DNA from: Sphingomonas sp.
GTDB lineage: Bacteria > Pseudomonadota > Alphaproteobacteria > Sphingomonadales > Sphingomonadaceae
Assembly (NCBI GenBank): GCA_013001055.1
Contig: JABDNH010000014.1
Location: 1 to 64,000 of the forward strand
DNA length: 64,000 bases
Direction of reading: 5' to 3'
The notes below the pieces were generated by a model. It did not search any database and was not told the DNA's origin. It worked only from the letters and a program-made list of their open reading frames with translations. A program made the position numbers and the translations under genes. Positions 39,930 through 50,020 of this stretch are shown here, in pieces (within the stretch, counting starts at the first letter, position 1; every line of letters begins with the position of its first letter).

Positions 39930-40922
39930 ATGGGCATGATGAGCGAAGACCATGAATTGGTGGCGGACAGGCCCGACCAACCGGCGCTCCCTGTAAAGGG
40001 ATGCGTTGATGGCGGTTTGCGATTGATCGCGGCCGATCCTGTGCTCGAACGCCTGCAAAGCGAGGCCGGTGCAAGGCTTGGTGCGCGGCTCGCCATCGCG
40101 CCGCTTGCGGATGTCGTAAGGCTGGCGCGCGAGCTGAGCATGCCTGTAACGCGAGAGGCACGCGTTGCCGATGCAAATCATCGCTACGACATTCTGGTGA
40201 CGGCCGCCCCAGAGGGCGAGGTGGTGCGCCTCACCATAAGCGACTGGAGGGTTGCGGATACACGGCAAGTCATCGAGGAGGCGCCCGAAACACTCGATGA
40301 TACGCTAGCCTCTCCGCTGGGTCAGATCATCGATGCGGCGGAAGGCATCAGTGCGCAGGCAGACGGGCCGTTGCAGGATACTTATGCCGACTATGCCAAC
40401 GACATCGCTGCTGCGGGCCGGCATCTGCTGTCAGTGATCCACTCGATGAGCGAACAGGTAAGCGGGCGGTCGAGCGAAGAAATAGATCTTGGCGAGTTGG
40501 CCAAAGAGGCTGCGCAGATGGTCGAAGGTGCGGCGAAGGAACGCAATGTTTCGATCAAGGTCAACAGCTTTGGTGCGCCGGGAATGGCGCTCGGCCAGCG
40601 CGGCGCAGTCCTGCAGGTCCTTGTCAACATCCTCGGCAACGCCGTGCGTCACAGCCCTGAAGGAGGGCGCGTGAATATCGATTTCCAGAGCGGCAACGGC
40701 ATCATCGAAACCAAGGTGCGCGATTCCGGTCCCGGCATTGCGCCGCAGGACCGCTTGCGCATATTCGAAGCCTACGAAAGGGCGCATGACGCCGATGACG
40801 GCGGCAAGGGGCTGGGGCTTGCCATTTCACGCCGACTGGCGCGCGGCATGGGCGGCGATGTGCTGCTGGGCGAGCAGCCCGAGCAAGGCGCCTGCTTCCG
40901 CCTGCGCCTGCCCGCGGCGTAA
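39930..40922 (+). CDS. Histidine-kinase-like protein lacking the phosphoacceptor His
   Basis: A 330-residue soluble protein. The C-terminal HATPase domain is intact: an N box around VNILGNAVRHSPEGG (about residues 232-246), G1 as DSGPGI (265-270) and G2 as GKGLGLAISRRLA (292-304). The preceding dimerisation helices resemble HisKA, with GPLQDTYADYANDIAAAGRH. The usual SHELRTPL, however, reads DDTLASPL, with Asp124 where the His should be. It cannot autophosphorylate in the usual way and may sense, scaffold or regulate a partner kinase. No response regulator is adjacent. It follows the fusion protein by 23 bases and is probably co-transcribed. Confidence 0.75.
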   Translation: MGMMSEDHELVADRPDQPALPVKGCVDGGLRLIAADPVLERLQSEAGARLGARLAIAPLADVVRLARELSMPVTREARVADANHRYDILVTAAPEGEVVRLTISDWRVADTRQVIEEAPETLDDTLASPLGQIIDAAEGISAQADGPLQDTYADYANDIAAAGRHLLSVIHSMSEQVSGRSSEEIDLGELAKEAAQMVEGAAKERNVSIKVNSFGAPGMALGQRGAVLQVLVNILGNAVRHSPEGGRVNIDFQSGNGIIETKVRDSGPGIAPQDRLRIFEAYERAHDADDGGKGLGLAISRRLARGMGGDVLLGEQPEQGACFRLRLPAA

Positions 40923-40927
40923 ATGAT

Positions 40928-42214
40928 CTAGCGTTCGTCGACCGGAACGTAATCCCGTTCGGTCGCGCCGACGTAGAGTTGGCGCGGACGTCCGATTTTC
41001 TGCTCGGGATCCGAAATCATCTCGTTCCACTGCGCGACCCAGCCGGTGGTGCGTGCCAGCGCGAAAAGGGCTGTGAACATTTCCGTCGGGAATCCGATGG
41101 CGTTGAGGATGACGCCCGAATAGAAATCGACGTTCGGATAGAGCTTCTTCTCGATGAAATAATCGTCGTTGAGCGCGATCTGCTCGAGCTCGCGAGCGAC
41201 ATCGAGCACCGGATCGGAGATGTTCAGTTCGTCGAGCACTTCCTGCGCGGTCTGCTGCATCACCTTCGCGCGCGGATCGTAATTCTTGTACACGCGGTGG
41301 CCAAAACCCATCAGGCGGAACGGATCATTCTTGTCCTTGGCGCGGTCGACATATTTCTTGACGTTCTTGGCATCGCCAATCTCGCGCAGCATGTTCAATG
41401 CGGCCTCGTTGGCGCCGCCATGCGCGGGGCCCCACAGGCAGGCGATGCCTGCCGCGATGCAGGCGAACGGGTTGGCGCCCGAGGAGCCGGCAAGACGCAC
41501 GGTCGAAGTCGAGGCGTTCTGTTCGTGATCGGCGTGGAGGATGAAGATCCGGTCCATCGCGCGTTCGAGGATCGGGTTGACCTCATACTCTTCCGCCGGA
41601 ACCGAGAAGGTCATGCGCAGGAAATTGCCCGTGTAGGACAGGTCGTTGCGCGGATAGATGAAGGGCTGGCCGATGGAATATTTATACGCCATCGCGGCAA
41701 TCGTCGGCATCTTGGCGATGAGGCGGTGCGAAGCGATGAGGCGCTGCTGCGGATCGGTGATGTCGGTGCTGTCATGATAGAAAGCCGACAGCGCGCCGAC
41801 AACGCCGGTCATGATCGACATGGGGTGCGCATCGCGGCGGAAGCCTCGGAAGAAGTGCGCGAGCTGTTCATGCACCATCGTATGATAGGTGATCATGTGA
41901 ACGAATTCGTCGAGTTCGTCCTTTTTCGGCAGGTCACCATGAAGCAGCAGGTAGGCCACCTCCATGAATGTCGACTGTTCGGCCAGCTGGTCGATCGGAT
42001 AACCGCGGTGAAGCAGGGTACCTTCCTCGCCGTCGATGAAGGTGATCGCGCTTTGCGCGCTTGCCGTCGAGGTGAAGCCTGGATCGTAGGTGAACATCCC
42101 CGACTGACCGTAGAATTTGCGGATATCGACGACTTCGGGGCCTACCGAACCGGGCAGGACGGGCATTTCATAGTCGTTGCCATCGACGCTCAGGGTTGCG
42201 GTCTTGTCAGTCAT
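40928..42214 (-). CDS. gltA: Citrate synthase, type II
   Basis: A 428-residue enzyme condensing oxaloacetate with acetyl-CoA at the entry to the TCA cycle. The catalytic His motif [20 protein letters not shown] and the [15 protein letters not shown] and [17 protein letters not shown] blocks are complete. The N-terminal extension ([19 protein letters not shown]) marks the hexameric Gram-negative type. It starts four bases before the gltX stop, so the two are one operon. Confidence 0.97.
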   Translation of the reverse strand: MTDKTATLSVDGNDYEMPVLPGSVGPEVVDIRKFYGQSGMFTYDPGFTSTASAQSAITFIDGEEGTLLHRGYPIDQLAEQSTFMEVAYLLLHGDLPKKDELDEFVHMITYHTMVHEQLAHFFRGFRRDAHPMSIMTGVVGALSAFYHDSTDITDPQQRLIASHRLIAKMPTIAAMAYKYSIGQPFIYPRNDLSYTGNFLRMTFSVPAEEYEVNPILERAMDRIFILHADHEQNASTSTVRLAGSSGANPFACIAAGIACLWGPAHGGANEAALNMLREIGDAKNVKKYVDRAKDKNDPFRLMGFGHRVYKNYDPRAKVMQQTAQEVLDELNISDPVLDVARELEQIALNDDYFIEKKLYPNVDFYSGVILNAIGFPTEMFTALFALARTTGWVAQWNEMISDPEQKIGRPRQLYVGATERDYVPVDER

Positions 42215-43623
42215 TCTTTTGGCTCCACGGTCTGGTCGGCAATGCGGGCGAGGCTTTCGTCGCGTCCAATCAGGACGAGCACGTCGAAAATGCCCGGCGA
42301 TGTATTGCTGCCCGTCAACGCCGCACGAAGCGGTTGGGCCAGCTTCCCTAACTTCAATTCGGCTGCTTCTGCAACCTCGCGTATAACGTTTTCCACCCCT
42401 TCGAGGCTCCAGTCGTCCAATTTGGCAAGGCCTGCATGGGCGAGCGCGAGGTTCTTGCGCGCTTCGCCGTCAAGGATGGCGGCGGCCTTTTCACTCATCT
42501 TGAGCGGCCTCGTCTTGAACAAAAACTCAGCGCCCTCGGCGAGCTGATGCAAGTCGTTAGCGCGGGCCTTCAACTCGGTGATGGCGCGTTCAAGCAGCGA
42601 AAGTTGATCGTCGTCGAGGTCGCCCAGCTTAGGCGCCACCAGCTTGGCGAGGCGGCCATTATCTGCCTCGCGAATGTAGTGGCCGTTGAGGTTCAAGAGC
42701 TTCTTCATGTCGAAACGCGACGGGCTCTTGCCGACGCCCTTCAGATCGAACCATTCAATCGCCTGTTCGCGGCTGATGATCTCGTCATCGCCATGGCCCC
42801 AACCGAGGCGCAGCAGATAGTTGAAGACGGCCTCGGGCAGCAAACCCATCTCGTCACGGTAGGTATCGACGCCCAGCGCGCCGTGGCGCTTCGACAGCTT
42901 TGCACCGTCGGCCCCATGAATCAGCGGCACATGGGCATAGGTCGGTTCCGGCCAGCCCATGGCATGTATCAGCGGCAACTGCCTGAAAGCATTGTTCAAA
43001 TGATCATCACCACGCATGATGTGGGTAACGCCCATGTCATGGTCGTCAACGACCACGGCCAGCATATAAGTCGGCGTTCCATCGGCGCGCAGGATGACAT
43101 AGTCATCGATCTCTTCGTTCTTGACCGTGATGGTGCCTTGTATCTTATCCTCGATAACGGTCTCACCCTCATTGGGGGTCTTTAGGCGAACGACAAAGGC
43201 TTGCCCTTCCTGCGCCGCATTGGGCTGCTGGTCACGCCATTCCGAATTGATACGAAAGGGACGCTTTTCGGCCTGCGCTTTTTCGCGGCGTGCCTGCAAT
43301 TCCTCCGGCGTGAGGTAGCATTTGTAGGCGTCTCCGCTTGCCAGAAGCTGGTGGGCGACTTCGGCATGGCGTTCGGCGCGCTCCGACTGGAACACGGGAT
43401 CCTCATCACCAAGCAGGCCGAGCCATTCGAGGCCGTCATGAATCGCCTCAATTGCTTCGGGCGTGGAGCGCTTCTTGTCGGTATCTTCGATACGAACGAG
43501 ATATTTGCCGTCGTTGGCGCGGGCGAGCAGGTAGTTGAAGAGCGCGGTGCGCGCGCCGCCGATGTGCAGGAATCCGGTGGGCGAGGGGGCGAACCGGGTG
43601 ACGATTTGGGTGCTTGCGCTCAC
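42211..43623 (-). CDS. gltX: Glutamyl-tRNA synthetase
   Basis: A 470-residue class I synthetase charging tRNA-Glu. [21 protein letters not shown] holds the HIGH motif (residues 10-30) and [13 protein letters not shown] holds the KMSKS motif. The C-terminal helical anticodon-binding part runs to the end. It is divergent from the broken comEC across 28 bases, so their promoters would have to overlap. Confidence 0.96.
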   Translation of the reverse strand: MSASTQIVTRFAPSPTGFLHIGGARTALFNYLLARANDGKYLVRIEDTDKKRSTPEAIEAIHDGLEWLGLLGDEDPVFQSERAERHAEVAHQLLASGDAYKCYLTPEELQARREKAQAEKRPFRINSEWRDQQPNAAQEGQAFVVRLKTPNEGETVIEDKIQGTITVKNEEIDDYVILRADGTPTYMLAVVVDDHDMGVTHIMRGDDHLNNAFRQLPLIHAMGWPEPTYAHVPLIHGADGAKLSKRHGALGVDTYRDEMGLLPEAVFNYLLRLGWGHGDDEIISREQAIEWFDLKGVGKSPSRFDMKKLLNLNGHYIREADNGRLAKLVAPKLGDLDDDQLSLLERAITELKARANDLHQLAEGAEFLFKTRPLKMSEKAAAILDGEARKNLALAHAGLAKLDDWSLEGVENVIREVAEAAELKLGKLAQPLRAALTGSNTSPGIFDVLVLIGRDESLARIADQTVEPKE

Positions 43624-43651
43624 GCGCGTTTCCTCTCAAATTCGATAGTCT

Positions 43652-45790
43652 GTGGACTTGGTCAGCGCCCCTAACACGGACGCTGCCGTGTCGCCACCGG
43701 AAAGCGGCGGTCTTTTGCCGATCCGGTTGCGCCTGCTCGGGCGGCAGATCGATGCCTTTTTACTGGCAGAACGGCAGCAATTGCCGCTCTGGGGCGTGGT
43801 CGCGTTTGGCGCGGGCATCGCAAGCTGGTTCTGGCTGCCGACACCCGGCCACTGGCTGACCGCCATCCTGATCGCGCTCGGCCTCTCGATGGCATCATTG
43901 GCGCTGGGCGGGAGGCTTGGCCGCGCTTTGGCATTCGGTGGGCTATTCTTTGCGCTTGGACAGGGGCTTATCTGGGGTCGTTCGGAGTTGGTGGAAGCGC
44001 CGCGGATCGAACGCATCACCATCACGACCTTCGATGCGCGGATCGAACGGGTGGAGCCGCTGGTCGCACGCGAGCGCGTCCGTCTGACGCTCAATCCGGT
44101 GGGCGACGAGTTGCCGCCGCGACTGCGCGTGTCCTTGCGCGAAGCCCAGGCTTACGATGCGTTGCGCGAAGGCGCTGTGATCCGCCTGCGCGCCCGATTG
44201 ACGCCGCCGCCAACCATGGCGGTACCAGGTGGCTATGACTTTGCCCGCCATGCCTGGTTTAAACGTATCGGGGGAGTTGGAAGTGCCTTGGGTGACGTGC
44301 AGCTATTGCGCGCCAGCAGGGCGTCGTCCCTTGACGGGGTGCGGGCCACCCTCGGGTCAAAAGTGCGTGCGGCATTGCCCGGTGCCGGCGACGGCATTGC
44401 GACTGCGCTCGCAACGGGTGACAAGAATGCAGTGGCCAAGGAAGACGCCGAGGCGATGCGGCGGTCGGGTCTTGCGCACCTCCTTGCGGTATCCGGGCTC
44501 CATATCGCAGCGGTGGCGGATCGGCGATGCTGCTGTCGATCAAGCTGATGGCGCTGTGGCCGGCACTGGCGCGGCGGCAAAATCTCATTCTCTGGTCGGC
44601 CGCCGCAGGTGCGATCGCGGGGATTGGTTACACCCTGCTGACCGGCATGCAGGTGCCCACCGTCCGAGCATGTATTGCGGCCTTGTTGGTCCTGCTCGGC
44701 ATTGCGCTCGGGCGATCGGCACTAAGCCTCAGGCTAGTAGCCGTAGGGGCTGTGATCATCCTCCTGATCCGGCCCGAAACGATCGCTGGCGCCAGCTTCC
44801 AGTTAAGTTTCGCCGCCGTGACCGCGATCATTGCCTTGCATGCCCATCCGCGCGTGCGGGGCTGGCTCAAGCCGCGCGATGACGGGTGGCAGGGGCGCAT
44901 GTGGCGCAGCTTTCTTGCGCTGGTGCTGACAGGGCTGGCGGTCGAGATCACACTCATGCCGCTTGCGCTCTATCATTTCCACAAGGCGGGTCTTTTCGGG
45001 GTGCTCGCCAACCTGATTGCCATTCCGCTGACGACCTTCGTGGTGATGCCCGCATTGGCGCTTGCGATCCTGTTCGACATTGTCGGCCTCGGTGCACCGT
45101 TTTGGTGGGTGACGGGGGTGTCGCTCGATGGCCTGGTGTCGCTGGCGCACTTGGTGGGCAACGCAAAGGGTGCGGTGGCGATGGTGCCGACCATGCCGAC
45201 ATGGGCTTTCGCTCTCGCCGTGCTTGGGGGGGCTGTGGCTCTACCTCTGGACCCATCGTATTCGTTGGGCAGGGCTGGTGCCGATTGCGATCGGGCTTGG
45301 CGCGGCCGCATTGTCACCGCGGCCCGACCTGCTGGTAACCGGCGACGGCCGCCACCTCGCCATCATCGACGATCAAGGCCGCCCGCATTTGTTGCGCGCC
45401 CGCGCTGGTGACTTCATTCGCGACATCCTGTCCGAAAATGCAGGTTATGACGGCGACCCGGGTCCGTTGGAAGAGCAGGCGTTCGCCAATTGCAATCGCG
45501 ATGCCTGCCTGGCCGCGATCGAGGGTGACGAGCGTAGTTTCACGCTGCTCGCCGTGCGCTCTCGCGACTATATCGCGTGGAAAGAGCTGACGGACGCCTG
45601 CGCGAGCGTCGATATCGTGGTGGCCGAACGGTGGATGCCACGAGGCTGCACGCCGCGCTGGTTGAAGCTCGACCGCAAGGCCCTTGAAGAGAGCGGCGGT
45701 ATCGCCCTGTACCTGGACGAACCGCCGCGCATTGCCAGTGTGCGCGACCGGCTTGGCGCGCACCCGTGGGCGACTAATAGCGCCGAATAA
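43652..45790 (+). pseudogene. comEC: comEC (DNA uptake channel), two frameshifts
   Basis: Three consecutive reading frames together make a full ComEC-like protein of about 710 residues. Part 1 (to 44548) has the N-terminal DUF4131-like region and the start of the channel domain, ending properly at RSGLAHLLAVSGLHIAAV before going out of frame near 44517, where one base appears to be missing. Part 2 (from about 44518) continues with LLSIKLMALWP and the helices TFVVMPALALAILFD. Near the G7 run (45226-45232) one extra G shifts the frame. Part 3 continues LWLYLWTHRIRW to the C-terminal domain with LLVTGDGRHLAIIDDQG. ComEC carries single-stranded DNA across the inner membrane in transformation. Read as written, the gene is inactive; assembly error is possible, mainly at the G run. 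Confidence 0.85.
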
Positions 45791-46433
45791 TCCCCGCCAG
45801 CCGGCCCTGGATACGCACGCGCGGTTCTTCGTAGCGCTGCGCTTCATAGGCGGCATTGGCAGGGTCGAGGCGCACCATCGAGCCTTCGCGGCGATAAGTC
45901 TTCAGCGTCGCCTCTTCCTCGTCGACCAAAGCGACGACGATTTCGCCTTCGCGGGCGCTATCCACGCGCCGGATCAACGCGAAGTCTCCATCGAGGATGC
46001 CCTCGTCAACCATCGAGTCGCCTGACACTTCCAATGCAAAATGCTCACCCGGGCCGAGCAGGGCAGCCGGAACGGCAAAGCCTTCGTTCCCCTGCAGCGC
46101 CTCAATCGGCGTACCCGCGGCGATACGGCCGTGCATGGGGATCTCGACGACGTCGTTCGCAGCGGCAGGTACCACCGGTGTCGGATCGCTGGCGGCCGGT
46201 GTGGACGTCTCTTCGAGGCCTTCGGGCAGCTTGAGAATTTCCAGTGCGCGGGCACGATTGGGAAGGCGGCGAATGAATTCGCGTTCCTCGAGTGCGCCGA
46301 TCAGGCGATGCACGCCGGATTTGGATTTCAGGTCTAGCGCTTCACGCATCTCGTCGAAGCTGGGCGAGATTCCGGTATCGTGCAGTCGCTGATGTATGAA
46401 CGCGAGCAGTTCATGCTGTTTGGGCGTAAGCAT
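45774..46433 (-). CDS. lexA: LexA repressor
   Basis: A 219-residue SOS repressor. The winged-helix N-terminus ([44 protein letters not shown]) binds DNA. The peptidase domain has the self-cleavage site in [10 protein letters not shown] (Ala-Gly), the Ser in [11 protein letters not shown] and the Lys in [10 protein letters not shown]. RecA filaments trigger self-cleavage and derepression. An alphaproteobacterial SOS box lies just upstream, showing autoregulation. The 3' end overlaps the comEC remnant by 17 bases on the other strand. Confidence 0.96.
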   Translation of the reverse strand: MLTPKQHELLAFIHQRLHDTGISPSFDEMREALDLKSKSGVHRLIGALEEREFIRRLPNRARALEILKLPEGLEETSTPAASDPTPVVPAAANDVVEIPMHGRIAAGTPIEALQGNEGFAVPAALLGPGEHFALEVSGDSMVDEGILDGDFALIRRVDSAREGEIVVALVDEEEATLKTYRREGSMVRLDPANAAYEAQRYEEPRVRIQGRLAGIIRRY

Positions 46434-46451
46434 CTATTTCCCCATCAAAAG

Positions 46452-46466
46452 GAACGAATAGGGAAC
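46452..46466 (-). promoter_or_regulatory. SOS box (LexA operator) upstream of lexA
   Basis: On the minus strand GTTC-CCTATTC-GTTC fits the alphaproteobacterial LexA consensus GTTC-N7-GTTC exactly. It lies 19 bases before the lexA start, so LexA would block its own expression. Confidence 0.88.
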
Positions 46467-46491
46467 AAGTAGAAAACAATTAGTGCCTTTG

Positions 46492-47064
46492 TCAAGCGGA
46501 GACGGCGCACAGCGTCAGGAATGCGCCGAGCAGGGCGTGTCCATGCTGGCTGGCGACACTTTCCGGATGAAACTGGATGCCGTGCGCGGGGGCGCTTTCG
46601 TGACGCATCGCCATGACATTGCCATCTTCGCTCCACGCGTTGGCGACCAGCGGCGGCCTGGGATCCGGCACGGCGAGCGAATGATAGCGCGTCGCATCGA
46701 AGGGTGAGGGCAAATCCTTCAAAAGGCCGGTGCCATCGTGCTTGACGATGCTGACCTTGCCATGCCGCGGCGGCACGGTCGTGACGTCCGATCCGCAGGC
46801 CAGCGCCAGGGCCTGGTGACCCAGGCAGATGCCGCAAAAGGGAAGCGAGCGTTCGATACAGGCGGCGGCGATGGCGACGCTGATGCCGGCGTCCGCGGGC
46901 CCGCCGGGGCCGGGGGAGACGAGAATGCCTGCCGGGTCCAAAGCCAGAGATGCATCGACGGTGAGCGCATCGCTGCGCTCGACGCGAACATCGGCGCCGA
47001 GGCTGCGCAGGTAATCGACCAAAGTGAAGGTGAAACTGTCCTTGTTATCGAGGACCAGGATCAC
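46492..47064 (-). CDS. Aminodeoxychorismate / anthranilate synthase glutamine amidotransferase
   Basis: A 190-residue class I glutamine amidotransferase. MILVLDNKDSFTFTLVDYL, GILVSPGPGGPADAG, the nucleophile in FCGICLGHQALALA and the His-Glu pair in IQFHPESVAS define the TrpG/PabA family. These supply ammonia for anthranilate (tryptophan) or 4-amino-4-deoxychorismate (folate). It begins nine bases after ppiD and is probably co-transcribed. No trpE, trpD or trpC follows, so the folate (PabA) role may be its main one here. Confidence 0.9.
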   Translation of the reverse strand: MILVLDNKDSFTFTLVDYLRSLGADVRVERSDALTVDASLALDPAGILVSPGPGGPADAGISVAIAAACIERSLPFCGICLGHQALALACGSDVTTVPPRHGKVSIVKHDGTGLLKDLPSPFDATRYHSLAVPDPRPPLVANAWSEDGNVMAMRHESAPAHGIQFHPESVASQHGHALLGAFLTLCAVSA

Positions 47065-47073
47065 CGTGCTGAC

Positions 47074-49017
47074 CTAGTTGCCGAGAATGCGTTCGCGCGC
47101 TCGGTTAATCACGGCGTCGTTTCGCTCGACTTCCATTTCGGCGACTACCGCATTCATGAACTGCTGTGCCAGTTCTACCGTAAGAGGCTGGCGGAACTCG
47201 TTGGCAAGCGAGGTGATCAGCTGCGGATTGTCGCTGGCGTCGCCGGGGACGATTTCCTGCGCCACGACAACGAATATGCCGCCTTCCTCCTCTTCGGCTG
47301 CGATCTGCGATTTGCCTTCGGCGAGGCGGAACAGCATTTGCAGCGGAGTCGGGATATCGCCGCCCATACCGGCGAGCTGAATCCGGCGTAGCGTAATCTG
47401 TTCGGGGGGCTGCAGCGTCACGCCTTCGGCTTCGCTCACCGCAGCCACGGCGGCCGCGAGCTCTTCACCACCATCGAAGCGCCGCTTGATCATCTGCGCA
47501 AGATCGCGGGCGCGGCTCAATGCGCGGTCGCGGATCAGATCCGTGCGCACCTGTTCGCGGATTTGCGCCAGCGGAGCAGGGGCCGCCTCGATCACGTCTT
47601 CCAGCGTCACCAACGCGTAGCCCGACTCATCGTCAAGGCGTTCGACCACCGGCTCGTCGCCCGGTTCCAGCTCGAATGCAGTCTGGAGCACGCGGCGCAT
47701 ATCGTCGGGAAAGGTATAGCCTGAACCGTCGCGGCTGCGGCCCGCAGCGGTGAGCGGCGGCGTTTCGAGGATTTCGAGACCAACCGCCTCTACGGCTTCG
47801 GCAAAGCTTGCACCATCCGACAGCGCGTCTTCAAGGTCGATGACGAGGTCTTCGATCGTGCCCGCGCGTTTACGCTCGGTCAGCGTTTCGGCGATTTGCG
47901 CACGGCGATCGGCAGCGCTCACCTGGTCGCGCGTGATGCTTTCCACGCGCACGACATGATAGCCGAGTGCCGACTGGATCGGACCGATCACCTGCCCGGC
48001 CTTCACGTCGTTCGAAAAAGCGGCGCGTGCGACACCTTCGCCGGCAAGCGCAGTAAATTCGTCGCGAGTCTGCGGCCCGATCGATACGTCGGCTGCGCTG
48101 AAGCCCGCTGGCGCGACGGCATCGGCAAAACTGCCGCGGCGGGCAGCGGCGGCAATTTCGTTGGCGGCGGCCTGCGTCGGTACCACAACCTGGCTGATAA
48201 CGCGCACATCGCGCGGCGCAAACTCGCCGCCTTCCTCATTCATCGCGGCGTCGATTTCAGCAGGCGTTGCGACGACGTTTTGCACGCGTTCACTCCCGAT
48301 GCGGGCGATGCGCAGTATGCGTTGCTCGGGCACGGTGTAGCGCGCGCCGTTGGTGCGATAGAATGCGGCGACTTCGTCTTCGGTGACGCTAATCGACCTG
48401 GCAATCGGTTCGGCGGCGATCGTCGCGATGTTGCCCGTGCGCTCTTCCAGCTGCATCGACGCATAGGGTTTGGCGACTTCGGTCGGGACCCGTGTTTCGA
48501 CCACCGCGGGTTGCAGCAGCAGGCGCTGGTAAATGCCGGCACTCAGGATATTGCGCAATTGGCGATCGGTCAGATTCTGCGCCTGGAGAAAATTCTGATA
48601 GCTCGCCGCGGTGAATTGGCCATCGAGTCCTTGCACGCCCGGCAGCTGCGCGATTTCCGCATCGACCAGGGCCTTGGACAGGCGGAAGCCGTTATGCTCG
48701 GCAAAAGCGGCAAGCGCCGCTTCTTCGATCAACTGCTTGACGATCAGATCATATTCGCCCGCCAGGTCGGCGTAGGTCGCTTCGGGGTTGTTCTGACGCA
48801 CGACGCGCAGGCGCTGTTGCATGGCATCGTCGATCTGCTGTTCGCTGACCGTAAAGCCTTTGCCCTGTGCCGCCGTGTTTCCGCCACCACCGACCGACCC
48901 GGTCTGGAAATTGGCAAGGTCAGCGAGCGCGAAGCTGGCGACGATAACCGCCAGGAACAGCACGAGGACGATTTTTCCGACCGTCGATTTCGACAGATTG
49001 CGGGTTGAGGACAGCAT
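47074..49017 (-). CDS. ppiD: Peptidyl-prolyl isomerase PpiD/SurA-like periplasmic chaperone
   Basis: A 647-residue protein from ATG 49017; starts further upstream run into the tpiA promoter region and add unrelated sequence. One membrane helix (KIVLVLFLAVIVASFALADL, about residues 13-32) anchors it with a periplasmic domain. The SurA_N-type chaperone part follows (ISVTEDEVAAFYRTNGARYTV), then a degenerate PPIC domain (IGPQTRDEFTALAGEGVARA, VIGPIQSALGYHVVRVE). PpiD works with the Sec translocon to help newly exported proteins fold. Divergent from tpiA. Confidence 0.88.
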   Translation of the reverse strand: MLSSTRNLSKSTVGKIVLVLFLAVIVASFALADLANFQTGSVGGGGNTAAQGKGFTVSEQQIDDAMQQRLRVVRQNNPEATYADLAGEYDLIVKQLIEEAALAAFAEHNGFRLSKALVDAEIAQLPGVQGLDGQFTAASYQNFLQAQNLTDRQLRNILSAGIYQRLLLQPAVVETRVPTEVAKPYASMQLEERTGNIATIAAEPIARSISVTEDEVAAFYRTNGARYTVPEQRILRIARIGSERVQNVVATPAEIDAAMNEEGGEFAPRDVRVISQVVVPTQAAANEIAAAARRGSFADAVAPAGFSAADVSIGPQTRDEFTALAGEGVARAAFSNDVKAGQVIGPIQSALGYHVVRVESITRDQVSAADRRAQIAETLTERKRAGTIEDLVIDLEDALSDGASFAEAVEAVGLEILETPPLTAAGRSRDGSGYTFPDDMRRVLQTAFELEPGDEPVVERLDDESGYALVTLEDVIEAAPAPLAQIREQVRTDLIRDRALSRARDLAQMIKRRFDGGEELAAAVAAVSEAEGVTLQPPEQITLRRIQLAGMGGDIPTPLQMLFRLAEGKSQIAAEEEEGGIFVVVAQEIVPGDASDNPQLITSLANEFRQPLTVELAQQFMNAVVAEMEVERNDAVINRARERILGN

Positions 49018-49207
49018 AGGAAACGGACTTTCGGATCTGGAGCAGGGGTTTGCAGTCTCTCTAGTTATCGCGCCGAGCGGATTCAATGGGGCATCTTGAA
49101 GGCCGGGACATCGCGGCTTGCAATCGTTCACATACGCGCACTTGGCCAACCGGGGCAAACTTGCTAGGCGCGCCGCTCCAGAAATTCACGGGGCAAGGAC
49201 GGCATCT

Positions 49208-49954
49208 ATGGCACGGCGCATGCTGGTGGCAGGAAACTGGAAAATGCACGGGGTCGGTAGCGACCTTGGTGAGATCACAGCTATCTCCATGGCAGCCGAA
49301 ACCGAAAACGGCGTCGATGTCGCTATCTGCGTGCCCTTCACCCTCATCGAGCGGGCGGTCGCCGCCGCGCCCGGGTTCGCGATCGGCGCGCAGGATGTCC
49401 ACCCTGCGGCAAACGGAGCACATACCGGCGATATCAGCGCCGCCATGCTCGCTGAGGTAGGCGCCAAATTGGTCATCGTCGGGCACAGCGAACGCCGCCA
49501 GGCGCATCATGAAGGCAATGCCGAAACGGCGGCAAAGGCCGACGCCGCGCTGGCCGGCGGTCTCGACGTGGTCGTCTGTTGCGGCGAAACCCTCGAGGTG
49601 CGCGAGGCGGGGGAGGCGGTCGAGACGGTCTGCGACCAGATCATCGCGTCGCTTCCGGGTAGCGTCGACCCGTCGCGCATGGCGCTCGCTTACGAGCCCA
49701 TCTGGGCGATCGGTACCGGGAAGGTCGCACGGCCGTCCGATGTCGCCGAGATGCACGCCGCGATCCGCGCCCGCATTGCCAAGGAACATGGCCCCGAGAT
49801 CGCAGCGCAAATGCGGATACTCTATGGTGGTTCGGTGAAGGGGGAGAATGCCGCCGAACTTTTTGCTATGGAGGACGTAGATGGCGCTCTCGTAGGCGGG
49901 GCCAGTCTCACTGCAGATCAGTTCGTGCCGATCATTAACGCCGCGAAAAATTGA
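49208..49954 (+). CDS. tpiA: Triose-phosphate isomerase
   Basis: A 248-residue glycolytic enzyme. VAGNWKMHG (catalytic Lys), VIVGHSERRQAHH (catalytic His), AYEPIWAIGTGKVA (catalytic Glu and flexible loop) and ILYGGSVKGENA are all present. The start at 49208 gives the normal N-terminus; an upstream ATG at 49118 lacks a Shine-Dalgarno sequence and adds 30 unrelated residues. Confidence 0.96.
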   Translation: MARRMLVAGNWKMHGVGSDLGEITAISMAAETENGVDVAICVPFTLIERAVAAAPGFAIGAQDVHPAANGAHTGDISAAMLAEVGAKLVIVGHSERRQAHHEGNAETAAKADAALAGGLDVVVCCGETLEVREAGEAVETVCDQIIASLPGSVDPSRMALAYEPIWAIGTGKVARPSDVAEMHAAIRARIAKEHGPEIAAQMRILYGGSVKGENAAELFAMEDVDGALVGGASLTADQFVPIINAAKN

Positions 49955-49962
49955 CGTTCAGG

Positions 49963-49978
49963 TTGACGTAATCGTCAA
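49963..49978. promoter_or_regulatory. 16-base inverted repeat after tpiA
   Basis: TTGACG-TAAT-CGTCAA is a perfect inverted repeat with a four-base centre. A further TTGACG at 49951 lies across the tpiA stop. It could be an operator or -35 element for the secreted-protein gene at 50021, or a weak transcription-ending hairpin; only GTTGTT follows, not a T run. Confidence 0.3.
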
Positions 49979-50020
49979 GTTGTTAAGAAAGACACCGACA
50001 ATTCAATGGGAAAGGTTCAC

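Noticed and set aside
44527-45411. An independent membrane protein gene starting at 44527
   Set aside because: Its product continues ComEC exactly where the upstream frame stops matching, so it is the middle part of a broken comEC.
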